NCBI GenBank assembly: GCA_020847435.1
Contig: JADLBX010000041.1
Location: forward strand, 1 to 58,551
Source of the DNA: Anaerolineales bacterium
GTDB taxonomy: Bacteria; Chloroflexota; Anaerolineae; Anaerolineales; Villigracilaceae
DNA: 58,551 bases
Direction: 5' to 3'
The translations under genes and the position numbers were made by a program. Below the pieces are notes generated by a model. It had not been told where the DNA came from. It searched no databases and was given only the letters and a program-made list of their open reading frames with translations. Below, in pieces: positions 24,587 through 32,861 of the stretch; position 1 is the stretch's first letter, and every line of letters starts with the position of its first letter.

Positions 24587-25498
24587 ATGCCCTTCCCCTA
24601 TCGCGACGAAACCAAAGAACTAAACGACGAAACGCGCAAGGCGGCTGCAAGCGGCGCGTTCGTCCAACTTCCGAGCGGCGTCACACACTACGAATTAAGC
24701 GGGAACGATTCCCCTCTCCACGAGGGAGAGGGGTCAGGGGTGAGGGACGTTGTTCTGGTGCATGGCTTTTCCGTCCCATATTTCATCTTCGATCCCACGT
24801 TCAATTTTCTATCGCACGCAGGATTCCGCGTCCTGCGCTACGACCTCTTCGGGCGCGGATATTCGGATCGCCCCCACGCGCGTTACAATTTAGACTTCTT
24901 CGTCCGCCAGCTCGCGGATCTGCTGAACGCCCTGCGCTTCACACGACGGGTCAATCTGGTCGGCTTATCCATGGGCGGACTCGTCGCCTCCGCGTTCGCG
25001 CTCCGCCACCCGGAGCAGATTCGCAAACTCGTGTTAATTGACCCGTGCGGCGCCAAACCGACGGACACGGCGTGGGCGGTTCGGCTTGCGCGCATCCCGG
25101 TCCTTGCCGAGGTCGCCTATGGTCAAATTGGAAGCGGCAAGCTCGTCCACGGTATTGCAAAAGACTTCTTCGATCCGGCGCTGGTCGAACAATTTCAGCG
25201 CCGCTATCAAACTCAAATGCAGTACAAAGGTTTCATGCGCGCTATCCTATCCACGATTCGCGAGGGTATGCTCGCCTCGAATCTGGAAATCTACCGCGCG
25301 CTTGGAAAGTTGGATATTCCGACGCTTTTGCTCTGGGGCAGAAACGACAAAACCGTCCCGTTCGAGCACAGCGCGCTGTTGCGTGAAGCGCTGCCCAAAG
25401 TGGATTTTCAAGTTATCGAAAACTGCGGGCACATCCCGCATTACGAAAAACCCGACGAGGTCAACCCCATCCTTCTCCAATTCCTGAGGCAGGTATGA
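24587..25498 (+). CDS. Alpha/beta hydrolase
   Basis: The 303-residue product has the oxyanion strand VVLVHGFSVPYFIFD, the nucleophile elbow LVGLSMGGLVAS (Ser), the acid GRNDKTVPF (Asp), and the His in IENCGHIPHYEKPDE. It resembles C-C bond or ester hydrolases of the MhpC/haloperoxidase type; with a hydroxylase upstream, ring-cleavage product hydrolysis is possible but unproven. Residues about 42-54 (DSPLHEGEGSGVR) are encoded by a dispersed palindrome inserted just before the first core strand. Its stop overlaps the start of the next gene (ATGA). Confidence 0.85.
   Translation: MPFPYRDETKELNDETRKAAASGAFVQLPSGVTHYELSGNDSPLHEGEGSGVRDVVLVHGFSVPYFIFDPTFNFLSHAGFRVLRYDLFGRGYSDRPHARYNLDFFVRQLADLLNALRFTRRVNLVGLSMGGLVASAFALRHPEQIRKLVLIDPCGAKPTDTAWAVRLARIPVLAEVAYGQIGSGKLVHGIAKDFFDPALVEQFQRRYQTQMQYKGFMRAILSTIREGMLASNLEIYRALGKLDIPTLLLWGRNDKTVPFEHSALLREALPKVDFQVIENCGHIPHYEKPDEVNPILLQFLRQV
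24710..24745. repeat. Palindrome inserted in frame in the hydrolase gene
   Basis: Arms cccctctcc and gggagagggg (loop acga) are followed by tcaggggtgagg. It is the reverse orientation of the element at 21681-21713, read in a different frame yet still open. Confidence 0.7.
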
Positions 25499-26208
25499 TT
25501 CGCAAGTTTCTTGATTACTTCTCACACAATAAATACCGGCTGACCATGTTCGTCCTGCTGGCAAGTTCGAGCGTGATCTCTGTCGCCGTCTGGCGCGTTC
25601 GCGCAGAGTACAGTGAAACTTCCAATTATGCGTTCATGATCTGGAACCTATTCCTCGCATGGATCCCCTTCCTGATTTCATACTTCACCTACACAGCGAC
25701 ACTTTCACGCAAGTGGGTATATTTGATCGTGCCAATCGCGGCGTTTTTCTGGCTCATCTTCTTTCCGAATGCGCCATACATGCTCACCGATTTTCAACAC
25801 CTCGCCACGGATTGGTGGAGCAACGTCCCGATTTGGTACGATGTGCTTCTACTGATCTGGTTTTCCTTTACCGGGCTATTACTCGGAGTCGTTTCCCTTT
25901 TCCTGATGCAGGAAGTGATCCGCCGGGAATTCGGCCACTGGGTCGGCTGGGCGTTTGTCGCGATTGTCGCCGCGTTGAGCGGCATTGGCGTTTATGTGGG
26001 GCGCTTCCTCAATTGGAACTCGTGGGATATATTTCACAACCCCACAGGGATCGCGTTATTCACCATTCAGAGCGCGCAAGAGCCTAGCCTACGCTCCATC
26101 GGGTTTACAAGCCTGTTCACGGCGTTTTTCCTTTTTCTCTACATCACCCTCTACACATTTGGCCATTTGCTGCTAGAAAGACAACCTCAGCCACCGCTCG
26201 GAGAATGA
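25495..26208 (+). CDS. DUF1361 membrane protein, copy 1
   Basis: The 237-residue protein has about six membrane segments and the DUF1361 pattern: NLFLAWIPFLISY, WLIFFPNAPYMLTDFQHL, WYDVLLLIWFSFTGLLLG and GVYVGRFLNWNSWDI. No biochemical function is established for the family. The start overlaps the hydrolase stop by four bases. A paralogue lies at 26719, separated by a DinB-family gene; the two share the motif order and clearly arose by duplication. Confidence 0.85.
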   Translation: MIRKFLDYFSHNKYRLTMFVLLASSSVISVAVWRVRAEYSETSNYAFMIWNLFLAWIPFLISYFTYTATLSRKWVYLIVPIAAFFWLIFFPNAPYMLTDFQHLATDWWSNVPIWYDVLLLIWFSFTGLLLGVVSLFLMQEVIRREFGHWVGWAFVAIVAALSGIGVYVGRFLNWNSWDIFHNPTGIALFTIQSAQEPSLRSIGFTSLFTAFFLFLYITLYTFGHLLLERQPQPPLGE

Positions 26209-26214
26209 ATCAAA

Positions 26215-26709
26215 ATGAACCAACAGGATATTGCCCTGCTCTACAAATACAACCAATGGTCAACCGCGAAGATTCTCAAGGCGGCGTCGGGGCTGACCGA
26301 GGAACAATTCCTCGCGCCCGCGCCCTTCCCGCATGGAGGTTTGCGCGGCACGCTCGTCCACGCGCTGTTCGCCGAATGGATCTGGCGGCGCCGCTGGGAG
26401 GGCACATCGCCGAAACAGCGCTTCAAGCCGGAGGACTTCCCCACTTTCGACTCCCTCCGCACGCGCTGGCTGGAGGAGGAAAAACTCCTGATGATTTTCG
26501 TCGAGAATCTGACAGACGAACGGCTGACCGACGCGTTCGATTACACCTCGACAGAAGGTACGCCGCATCGCCGCGTGCTGTGGCAGGCCATGGCGCACGT
26601 CGTCAATCACGGCACACAACACAAGACCGAAGCCGCAGCGCTCCTCACCGGCTACGGTCGCTCGCCCGGCGATATTGACCTGATCTGGTATCTCATCGAG
26701 AATTCTTGA
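26215..26709 (+). CDS. DinB-family (DUF664-like) putative metal-dependent protein
   Basis: The 164-residue four-helix protein starts LYKYNQWSTAKILKAASGLT. Histidines in LRGTLVHALFAEWIW, and two in AMAHVVNHGTQHKTEAAALL, fit the three-His metal site of the DinB/YfiT superfamily. Members include thiol transferases (bacillithiol, mycothiol) and many of unknown role. It lies 6 bases after one DUF1361 gene and 9 bases before the other, so it is in the same operon. Confidence 0.85.
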   Translation: MNQQDIALLYKYNQWSTAKILKAASGLTEEQFLAPAPFPHGGLRGTLVHALFAEWIWRRRWEGTSPKQRFKPEDFPTFDSLRTRWLEEEKLLMIFVENLTDERLTDAFDYTSTEGTPHRRVLWQAMAHVVNHGTQHKTEAAALLTGYGRSPGDIDLIWYLIENS

Positions 26710-26718
26710 ACCTGAATT

Positions 26719-27468
26719 ATGCTCAACCGACTCCGCAACTTCATTCACCGCAACCGGCATAACCTTGCGGTCTTCCTCCTGCTCAACGTCGCCTGTGCGA
26801 TGTGCATCGGGCTCGTGCTGGCGCGGGTGGCATACAGCGAATCGGGCAGGCATCTCGGCTTGATCTGGAACCTCTTCCTCGCCTGGATTCCGTTCATGCT
26901 TGCCTATCTCGCGCACGCGGTCTCATGGCGACGGATCACGCTTTACATTGTCCTCCCGGTCTTATCCATCTTGTGGCTGCTCTTTTTTCCCAATGCGCCC
27001 TACATGCTCACCGACTTGCAGGACCTGGCAAAGTTTTCCAGCGGCGCGCCGCTTTGGTACGATGTGATCATCGTCGTCTGGTGTTCATGGACCGGCATGT
27101 TGCTCGGACTCATCTCGCTCTACCTCATGCAAGATATCGTCCTGCGGACCTTCGGACGAATCGCGGCTTGGCTGTTTGTGTTCGCCATTACCCCGCTGAG
27201 CAGTTTCGGCATGTACATCGGACGGTTCGTGCGCCTGAACTCCTGGGACATTCTGCAAGACCCAGCCGAAACCGCCTTTTCGATCCTGGGCTTGGTCATT
27301 GATCCCAGCCGCCGCCTTGCCGCGTTCACCTTGCTCTACACTATTTTCTTCCTGTTCGTTTATCTCCTGCTTTACTCTTTCAGCCACATGCTCACGGAAT
27401 ACAACCTCAAAGCGCGTGAAACGCCCGAGCAATTGGCAGAGACCCAGCCCAACGATGCGCTTCGATAA
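26719..27468 (+). CDS. DUF1361 membrane protein, copy 2
   Basis: This 249-residue paralogue of the protein at 25495 shares NLFLAWIPFMLAYLAHA, WLLFFPNAPYMLTDLQDL, WYDVIIVVWCSWTGMLLGLI and YIGRFVRLNSWDILQDP. It has about six membrane segments and a polar C-terminal tail. Its 3' end overlaps the next gene by 14 bases, a tight coupling. The function is unknown. Confidence 0.85.
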   Translation: MLNRLRNFIHRNRHNLAVFLLLNVACAMCIGLVLARVAYSESGRHLGLIWNLFLAWIPFMLAYLAHAVSWRRITLYIVLPVLSILWLLFFPNAPYMLTDLQDLAKFSSGAPLWYDVIIVVWCSWTGMLLGLISLYLMQDIVLRTFGRIAAWLFVFAITPLSSFGMYIGRFVRLNSWDILQDPAETAFSILGLVIDPSRRLAAFTLLYTIFFLFVYLLLYSFSHMLTEYNLKARETPEQLAETQPNDALR

Positions 27469-28270
27469 CCGGGTTTTGATTCGCGGCGGCGGAGACCTCG
27501 CCACTGGCATTGCCCTTCGCTTGCACCGCGCGGGAATAAAAATCGTGATCGCGGAACTAGCCCAGCCGCTGGCGGTGCGCCGGGCGGTATCTTTTTCCGA
27601 AGCGGTGTATGAAGGGCGGCACACCGTCGAAGGGGTGACGGCAAGGCGGGTCGAAGCGGATCAACTCGAAGGGTGGAATGAAGCGGATCAAATCCCCGTG
27701 ATCGTTGACGCCGACGCGTCCATCCTTTTGACGTATCCCCTTCCTGTGGTTGTGGACGCGCGTCTCCTCAAATCGCCTCCCCAGCCTCTTCCAGTCCCCG
27801 TCCCGCTTCATATCGGGCTGGGACCCGGCTTCCACGCCGGACGGAATTGTCGCGCCGCCGTCGAAACCCGCCGCAGCCACACGCTTGGACGCGTATACTG
27901 GGATGGGGCAACCCAGCCCGACACCGGCGAACCCGAGGGCGACCCGCGCCGCGTCCTGCGCGCGCCAGCGGACGGCATCTTGAAAAGCGCGTTAAAGATC
28001 GGCGACCGTTGTGAAATGGGCGAACAAATCGCCGTGATCGGCGATGAGCATTCGGTGACGAGTCCGTTTGGCGGAGCGCTACGCGGTTTGCTCCGAGACG
28101 GCGCGCACGTGACCAAAGGATTAAAGATCGGCGATGTGGATGCGCGCGGCGACGTGAGCGCGTGCTTTCTGGTTTCCGATAAATCGCTGGCTGTAGGAGG
28201 CGGCGTACTCGAGGCGCTCCTTGCCACCGCAGAGATTCGAAAAGCGTTGTATGCGCAACCTCTGCCATAG
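27455..28270 (+). CDS. EF2563-family selenium-dependent molybdenum hydroxylase maturation protein (YqeB-like)
   Basis: The 271-residue product begins MRFDNRVLIRGGGDLATGIA, the N-terminus of the YqeB/EF2563 family, followed by RLHRAGIKIVIAELAQPLAVRRAVSFSEAVYEG in the order expected. These proteins occur with SelD-dependent molybdenum hydroxylases that carry labile selenium and are thought to help insert it. The hydroxylase genes at 20499-24556 are in the same direction a few genes upstream. No selD or other sel gene is visible here. The ATG at 27455 lies inside the end of the DUF1361 gene. Confidence 0.85.
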   Translation: MRFDNRVLIRGGGDLATGIALRLHRAGIKIVIAELAQPLAVRRAVSFSEAVYEGRHTVEGVTARRVEADQLEGWNEADQIPVIVDADASILLTYPLPVVVDARLLKSPPQPLPVPVPLHIGLGPGFHAGRNCRAAVETRRSHTLGRVYWDGATQPDTGEPEGDPRRVLRAPADGILKSALKIGDRCEMGEQIAVIGDEHSVTSPFGGALRGLLRDGAHVTKGLKIGDVDARGDVSACFLVSDKSLAVGGGVLEALLATAEIRKALYAQPLP

Positions 28271-28290
28271 AAAAATTTTTCCAGTTATGA

Positions 28291-28296
28291 GATAAT
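28291..28296 (+). promoter_or_regulatory. GATAAT -10 box six bases before a GTG start
   Basis: The gene at 28303 has gataat six bases before its GTG and no ribosome-binding site, which suggests a leaderless transcript. Confidence 0.4.
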
Positions 28297-28302
28297 TTCC
28301 CC

Positions 28303-28929
28303 GTGGACGAAAGACAGGAAAGCATTGCCATCGCCGACCGCCCTCGAGATTACGCCGGGCTGTTATGGATTTTCCTTGCCAGCGCGCTCGGCTTGAGTTT
28401 GTTTTGCGCCACCTCAGCGATCGCGCTTTCCGACCCGACATTACCCACGCCGATCGTGATCGCCCCGGGAGATGTGGCAGACCTGGCTTTTTCGAGCCTC
28501 AACACCGCCGCGGCATTCACCGCTGAAGCATTTCAGGAACTGATCCAAACCGCGACGCCCAGCGCAACCAACACCTCCACCACGACGTTCACCGCCACTC
28601 CAACGGCGTCGTTCACCGCCTCACCCTTTTATACCCGGCTCATCCCATCGAAAACGCCGACGAAAGAAAAAGAACCGAGAGCGACGATCATCCTTCCGAC
28701 TGCCACGCGCACACCCAAGCCGACAAATACCGCGATCATCATCAACCCCATTACCGGAACTCCAACGGCTCAAGAGCAACCAACCGACACGCCGGTGCCG
28801 GCCCCTTCGACAACGCCATCTCCATCGGCAACCCCGCCTCCAACCCCAACTCCGCCACCAACCTCAACCCTGCCGCCAACCCCAACCCCGCCGCCAACGT
28901 CAACTCCCTCACCGGTGAATACGCCCTGA
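28303..28929 (+). CDS. Thr/Pro-rich single-pass surface protein
   Basis: The 208-residue protein starts with GTG. A polar N-terminus of about 18 residues precedes one membrane segment (YAGLLWIFLASALGLSLFCA). The rest is low complexity: Thr/Ser-rich, then near-perfect PTPPPTST units at the C-terminus. It looks like an extracellular wall-spanning stalk without a folded domain, and may be glycosylated. The TGA stop (28927-28929) is also the TNA target duplication of MITE copy B, which begins on the next base. Confidence 0.6.
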   Translation: MDERQESIAIADRPRDYAGLLWIFLASALGLSLFCATSAIALSDPTLPTPIVIAPGDVADLAFSSLNTAAAFTAEAFQELIQTATPSATNTSTTTFTATPTASFTASPFYTRLIPSKTPTKEKEPRATIILPTATRTPKPTNTAIIINPITGTPTAQEQPTDTPVPAPSTTPSPSATPPPTPTPPPTSTLPPTPTPPPTSTPSPVNTP

Positions 28930-29074
28930 GAGACTGTTTCTTAACTTCTTTTTTTGGACACGGATAACACGGATTACACTGATTTTCACGGAAAAAACCA
29001 TTTTAAAATCTGTTCTTTTCCGTGTGTTCCGTGAAATCCGTGTACAAAACAGTGACAGTTTGGACTTAAGAAAC
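28930..29074 (-). mobile_element. MITE copy B (reverse orientation, shortened right end)
   Basis: It starts gagactgtttcttaac directly after TGA (28927-28929) and ends cttaagaaac followed by TGA (29075-29077), giving the 3-bp duplication. The last six bases of the consensus end are missing. A further MITE end, gagactgtttcttaag, begins at 29078, so a second broken copy adjoins it. The interior matches copy A in inverse orientation. Confidence 0.75.
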
Positions 29075-29223
29075 TGAGAGACTGTTTCTTAAGCGCCTTT
29101 TTGCCACAGCCTCCCTTCGGAGATGATAAGTCACAGAGAGCGCTGAGAACTCTGTGTCTGACTGCGTAACCTCGGTCACGTAATTCAGGCTTTGAAAAAT
29201 TCACGCTCGGTTGTGGAATTCGC
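29075..29223. other. Gene-free stretch between MITE B and the GntR promoter
   Basis: It holds the broken MITE end (29078 to about 29093), then sequence of the type found at palindromic repeat borders (gccacagcctcc, gtgtctgactgcg). No gene is seen. Confidence 0.5.
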
Positions 29224-29252
29224 TTGACGGTAAAATTAACTCGGCATATACT
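29224..29252 (+). promoter_or_regulatory. Sigma-70-type promoter of the GntR-korAB operon
   Basis: TTGACG at 29224-29229 and TATACT at 29247-29252 are separated by exactly 17 bases. Transcription should start near 29259, within the palindromic operator and about 15 bases before the ATG at 29274. Confidence 0.7.
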
Positions 29253-29255
29253 CGA

Positions 29256-29270
29256 ATTAATCCGATTAAT
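29256..29270. promoter_or_regulatory. Palindromic operator, probably for the GntR protein
   Basis: ATTAATC and GATTAAT form perfect arms around a single C. The site overlaps the predicted transcription start and lies 3 bases before the regulator's ATG. Autorepression is inferred. Confidence 0.6.
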
Positions 29271-29273
29271 CGC

Positions 29274-29951
29274 ATGATAATTCGAGAAAAAATTACTCCC
29301 GATATTTCAGAATTTCTTCGGTATCTAGCCGCTCACGCAGAAGCGGAAGACGGACTACCCACCCTCAACGAACTCAGCCAGGAGTTGGGGGTAAGCGTTG
29401 CCTCCCTGCGCGAACAACTCGAAGTGGCACGCGCCCTCGGGCTGGTTGAAGTCAAGCCGGGGCGCGGCAAGACGCGGCGGCGGTCGTTCTCCTTCACGCC
29501 GGCGATCCGTCAATCCTTGCGCTACGCGCTCGCGCTCGACGACGAACATTTCCGAAAATATGCCGAGTTACGCAACCACGTCGAAGCCGCTTATTGGTAT
29601 GAGGCAGTCGCAAAACTTACCCCGGCAGATAAAGTGGAACTGCAAGATTTGATCGTCCGCGCGCAGGAAAAATTGGAGCGCACGCCAATCCAGGTGCCGC
29701 ACGAGGAACATCGGAGACTCCATTTATTGATCTTCAGCCGACTCGAAAATCCATTCGTGATCGGAATTCTCGAAGCCTATTGGGACGCGTATGAAATGGT
29801 CGGCTTGAATATGTTTACCGGCGGCTACGAATATTTGCAGGAAGTCTGGCGTTATCATCAAACGATGGTTGCGTCCATTTGCAATGAAAACTATAAGGCT
29901 GGGTACGAAGCCCTGGTGGCGCACGCAGACCTTTTGTATCACAGACCATAA
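29274..29951 (+). CDS. GntR-family regulator with an FCD-type ligand domain
   Basis: The 225-residue product has an N-terminal winged helix-turn-helix (LPTLNELSQELGVSVASLRE, then GLVEVKPGRGKTRRR) and a helical C-terminal domain. That domain holds spaced histidines (PHEEHRRLHLLIF, WRYHQTMVASI, LVAHADLLY), typical of the FCD metal/carboxylate-binding fold of FadR-like regulators. The ATG at 29274 is chosen because the promoter lies between it and an upstream in-frame ATG at 29211. korA starts 12 bases after the stop, so the protein most likely controls 2-oxoacid metabolism in response to an organic acid. Confidence 0.85.
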   Translation: MIIREKITPDISEFLRYLAAHAEAEDGLPTLNELSQELGVSVASLREQLEVARALGLVEVKPGRGKTRRRSFSFTPAIRQSLRYALALDDEHFRKYAELRNHVEAAYWYEAVAKLTPADKVELQDLIVRAQEKLERTPIQVPHEEHRRLHLLIFSRLENPFVIGILEAYWDAYEMVGLNMFTGGYEYLQEVWRYHQTMVASICNENYKAGYEALVAHADLLYHRP

Positions 29952-29963
29952 CACGAGGCATCA

Positions 29964-31760
29964 ATGGACAAAGTAATAAACGATTTTTCGATCACCGTTG
30001 GCACAAAGAACGGCTCCGGCAGTTCCACCGCCAACAACACCATCCTGCGCGCGATCTTCAAGATGGGCATTCCCGTCTCCGGGAAAAATCTCTTTCCCTC
30101 GAACATTCAGGGATTGCCGACGTGGTACACGATCCGCGCCAGCAAAGATGGATTTCTGGCGCGCCGCGAGGAGCAAGAGATCGTTGTGACGCTGAACCCC
30201 GACTCGTTCCTCCGTGACTTGGCGTCTGTGGCGCCAGGCGGAGCCTTTTATTACGCCGACGATATCCGCCTCCCCGTCAACCGCACCGACATCGCCATCT
30301 ACCCTCTACCGGTGAAGAAACTCGTCAAAGACGATGCGAACATCCCCGGCGATTTCCGCGACCTCGTGGGCAACATGATCTACGTGGGCGTTCTCTGCCA
30401 TATGATCGGGTTGGACTTCGAAGCCGTCCACGCCGCGCTGAACTTCCATTTCAAGGGAAAGCAAAAGCCGATTGACATGAACTTCGGCGCGGTCAAAGCC
30501 GGCGCGGAATGGGCAAAAGCCAACCTCGCAAAGAAAGACCCCTATTACCTTGAACCGATGGATAAAACCGAAGGCTTGATCATGGCAGACGGAAATACCG
30601 CCGCCGCGATCGGCACGATCTTCGGCGGGGCGCAGTTTGTGGCATGGTACCCGATCACACCCGCCTCCTCGCTGGCGGAGGCGATCAACGATTACATGCC
30701 CATGTTACGCAAACGCGAAGACGGCAAACATACCTACGCGGTTGTACAAGCGGAGGATGAACTCGCGGCAATCGGCATGACGGTCGGCGCGGGCTGGAGC
30801 GGACTGCGCGCCATGACCTCGACCTCCGGTCCCGGTTTGAGTTTGATGACCGAATTTGCAGGCTTGGCATATTATGCCGAGGTCCCGATCGTGGTCTGGG
30901 ATGTGCAACGCATCGGGCCCTCGACGGGTCTGCCGACGCGCACCTCGCAAGCGGATCTATCGTTCGCCCTCACGATGGGTCACGGCGACAGCGAAAGCAT
31001 TGTGTTGTTGCCGGGCAACGTCAACGAATGTTTCGATTTCGGCTGGCAGTCGTTTGATATTGCGGAACGCGTACAAGCGCCCATATTCGTCCTCTCCGAT
31101 CTCGATATGGGCATGAACCAATGGATGAGCAAGCCATTTGAATATCCAAAAACCCCGATGGACCGCGGCAAGATTCTCTGGGAGAAAGACCTGGAGGAAC
31201 TCAAAGGCAACTGGGGCCGCTATCTCGACAAAGAGGCAGACGGCATTCCCTACCGCACTCTGCCGGGCAATAAACATCCGCTGAGCGCCTATTTCACGCG
31301 TGGGACGGGTCACGATGAGTATGCCAAATACACCGAGGACTCGGCTACTTTTCAACGCAACATGGAACGGTTGAAAAAGAAGTATGAAACGGCAAAGCGC
31401 TTCCTGCCCAAACCCGTCGTCCACAGGAAGCAGGGCGCGCAGATCGGCATCATCGCCTACGGTTCGACGGAAGCTGCGATCAACGAAGCGCGGGTCCATT
31501 TGGAGCGCGACCATGGCATGCAGACCAACTTCCTGCGGGTGCGCGCCGTGCCGCTGGCGGCCGAGGTGGAGGAGTTCGTCGGGGAGCACGAGCAGGTGTA
31601 CGTCGTGGAAATGAACCGGGATGGGCAGTTATATCAGGCGTTGAGTTTGGCGTATCCCCAATATGTCGCAAGGCTGATCTCCGTCGCTCACGGCGATGGT
31701 ATGCCTGCCTCCGCGCGCTGGGTGCGCGAGGGGATCCTGGCGAAAGCGGCAAATACGTAA
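29964..31760 (+). CDS. korA: 2-oxoacid:ferredoxin oxidoreductase, fused gamma-alpha subunit
   Basis: This 598-residue protein comes in the fused order gamma domain (about 1-190; VGTKNGSGSSTANNTILRAI) then alpha domain. The signature YPITPASSLAEAI near residue 229 and the stretch MTSTSGPGLSLMTEFAGLAY mark the alpha domain, which builds the thiamine-diphosphate active site with KorB. The enzyme oxidatively decarboxylates a 2-oxoacid (2-oxoglutarate, pyruvate or branched) to the acyl-CoA and reduces ferredoxin. No separate delta ferredoxin subunit is present, as in other two-subunit enzymes. It follows the GntR gene in one operon. Confidence 0.93.
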   Translation: MDKVINDFSITVGTKNGSGSSTANNTILRAIFKMGIPVSGKNLFPSNIQGLPTWYTIRASKDGFLARREEQEIVVTLNPDSFLRDLASVAPGGAFYYADDIRLPVNRTDIAIYPLPVKKLVKDDANIPGDFRDLVGNMIYVGVLCHMIGLDFEAVHAALNFHFKGKQKPIDMNFGAVKAGAEWAKANLAKKDPYYLEPMDKTEGLIMADGNTAAAIGTIFGGAQFVAWYPITPASSLAEAINDYMPMLRKREDGKHTYAVVQAEDELAAIGMTVGAGWSGLRAMTSTSGPGLSLMTEFAGLAYYAEVPIVVWDVQRIGPSTGLPTRTSQADLSFALTMGHGDSESIVLLPGNVNECFDFGWQSFDIAERVQAPIFVLSDLDMGMNQWMSKPFEYPKTPMDRGKILWEKDLEELKGNWGRYLDKEADGIPYRTLPGNKHPLSAYFTRGTGHDEYAKYTEDSATFQRNMERLKKKYETAKRFLPKPVVHRKQGAQIGIIAYGSTEAAINEARVHLERDHGMQTNFLRVRAVPLAAEVEEFVGEHEQVYVVEMNRDGQLYQALSLAYPQYVARLISVAHGDGMPASARWVREGILAKAANT

Positions 31761-31808
31761 AACGTTGAAGAACATCATTTCAAAGCACGGCAGGAAAGGA
31801 ATCAAATA

Positions 31809-32861
31809 ATGTCTGCATTACCTATGGCGGGCGTACCCGCAAACGTCAACTCAGTCGGCTTGACCAAGAACGATTACCGCGGCGCGCCAACGACCCTGTG
31901 CGCGGGGTGCGGTCATAATTCGATCTCGAATCAGATCATCGGCGCGATGTATGAGATGAACGTGCTGCCTGAAAACGTGTTGAAATTCAGCGGCATCGGT
32001 TGTTCGAGTAAAAGCCCCACGTATTTTATGAACCGTTCGTTCGGCTTCAACAGCCTGCATGGACGTATGCCCTCGATCGCTACCGGCGGACTCTTCGGCG
32101 ACCACACGCTCAAAGGCATCGGCGTTTCGGGCGACGGCGATACAGCCAGCATCGGCATGGGTCAATTCAAACATGTGATGCGCCGTAATTTGGATTTGGT
32201 GTACATCGTCGAAAACAACGGCGTGTACGGACTCACAAAGGGTCAATTCTCCGCCACCGCCGAACGCGGGCTTGAACTGAAAAAGCAAGGCACGAACCCC
32301 TACATGCCTGTTGACATCTGCATGGAGGCGGTCATCTCGAACGCGACCTTTGTGGCGCGCTCGTTCGCGGGCAACGCAAAACAGGTGAAGGAATTGCTCA
32401 AAGCCGCGTTCGCGCATCGCGGCATTGCGGTCCTCGACATCATCAGCCCGTGCGTGACCTTCAACAACGCGGATAACGCCCACCATTCGTACGCGTGGGG
32501 CAAGGATCACGAAGAGCCGCTCCACGACATCACCTATATCGCGCCGCGCCAGGAGATTATGCTTGAAAAGGAATTGGAAGCGGGCGAGGTGCGCGAAGTG
32601 GCAATGCACGACGGTTCGACCGTCATCCTGAAAAATCTCGAGAAGAGTCATGACCCGTTTAATCGCTTCGAAGCCCTGCGCGTGCTCGAAGAGGCGCAAC
32701 AAAAAAATTGGCTGATCACGGGTTTGATCTATGTTTCGGAAAACAAACCGTCCCTCACGGATACCTACAACCTCGTGGATACGCCGCTCAACCGCCTCAC
32801 CGAAGCGGATTTGCGACCCGCTCCCGAAATGATCGACAAGGTCAACTCGTTGATGTTTTGA
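31809..32861 (+). CDS. korB: 2-oxoacid:ferredoxin oxidoreductase, beta subunit
   Basis: The 350-residue partner of the preceding gene carries the thiamine-diphosphate site. TLCAGCGHNSISNQIIGAMY and FSGIGCSSKSPTYFMN hold cysteines for the proximal [4Fe-4S] cluster, GVSGDGDTASIGMGQFKH is the GDG...N Mg-diphosphate motif, and VYGLTKGQFS follows. An AGGAAAGG site lies about 8 bases before the ATG. Its C-terminal part matches two-subunit KorB proteins. The two proteins form an (alpha-beta)2 enzyme. Confidence 0.93.
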   Translation: MSALPMAGVPANVNSVGLTKNDYRGAPTTLCAGCGHNSISNQIIGAMYEMNVLPENVLKFSGIGCSSKSPTYFMNRSFGFNSLHGRMPSIATGGLFGDHTLKGIGVSGDGDTASIGMGQFKHVMRRNLDLVYIVENNGVYGLTKGQFSATAERGLELKKQGTNPYMPVDICMEAVISNATFVARSFAGNAKQVKELLKAAFAHRGIAVLDIISPCVTFNNADNAHHSYAWGKDHEEPLHDITYIAPRQEIMLEKELEAGEVREVAMHDGSTVILKNLEKSHDPFNRFEALRVLEEAQQKNWLITGLIYVSENKPSLTDTYNLVDTPLNRLTEADLRPAPEMIDKVNSLMF

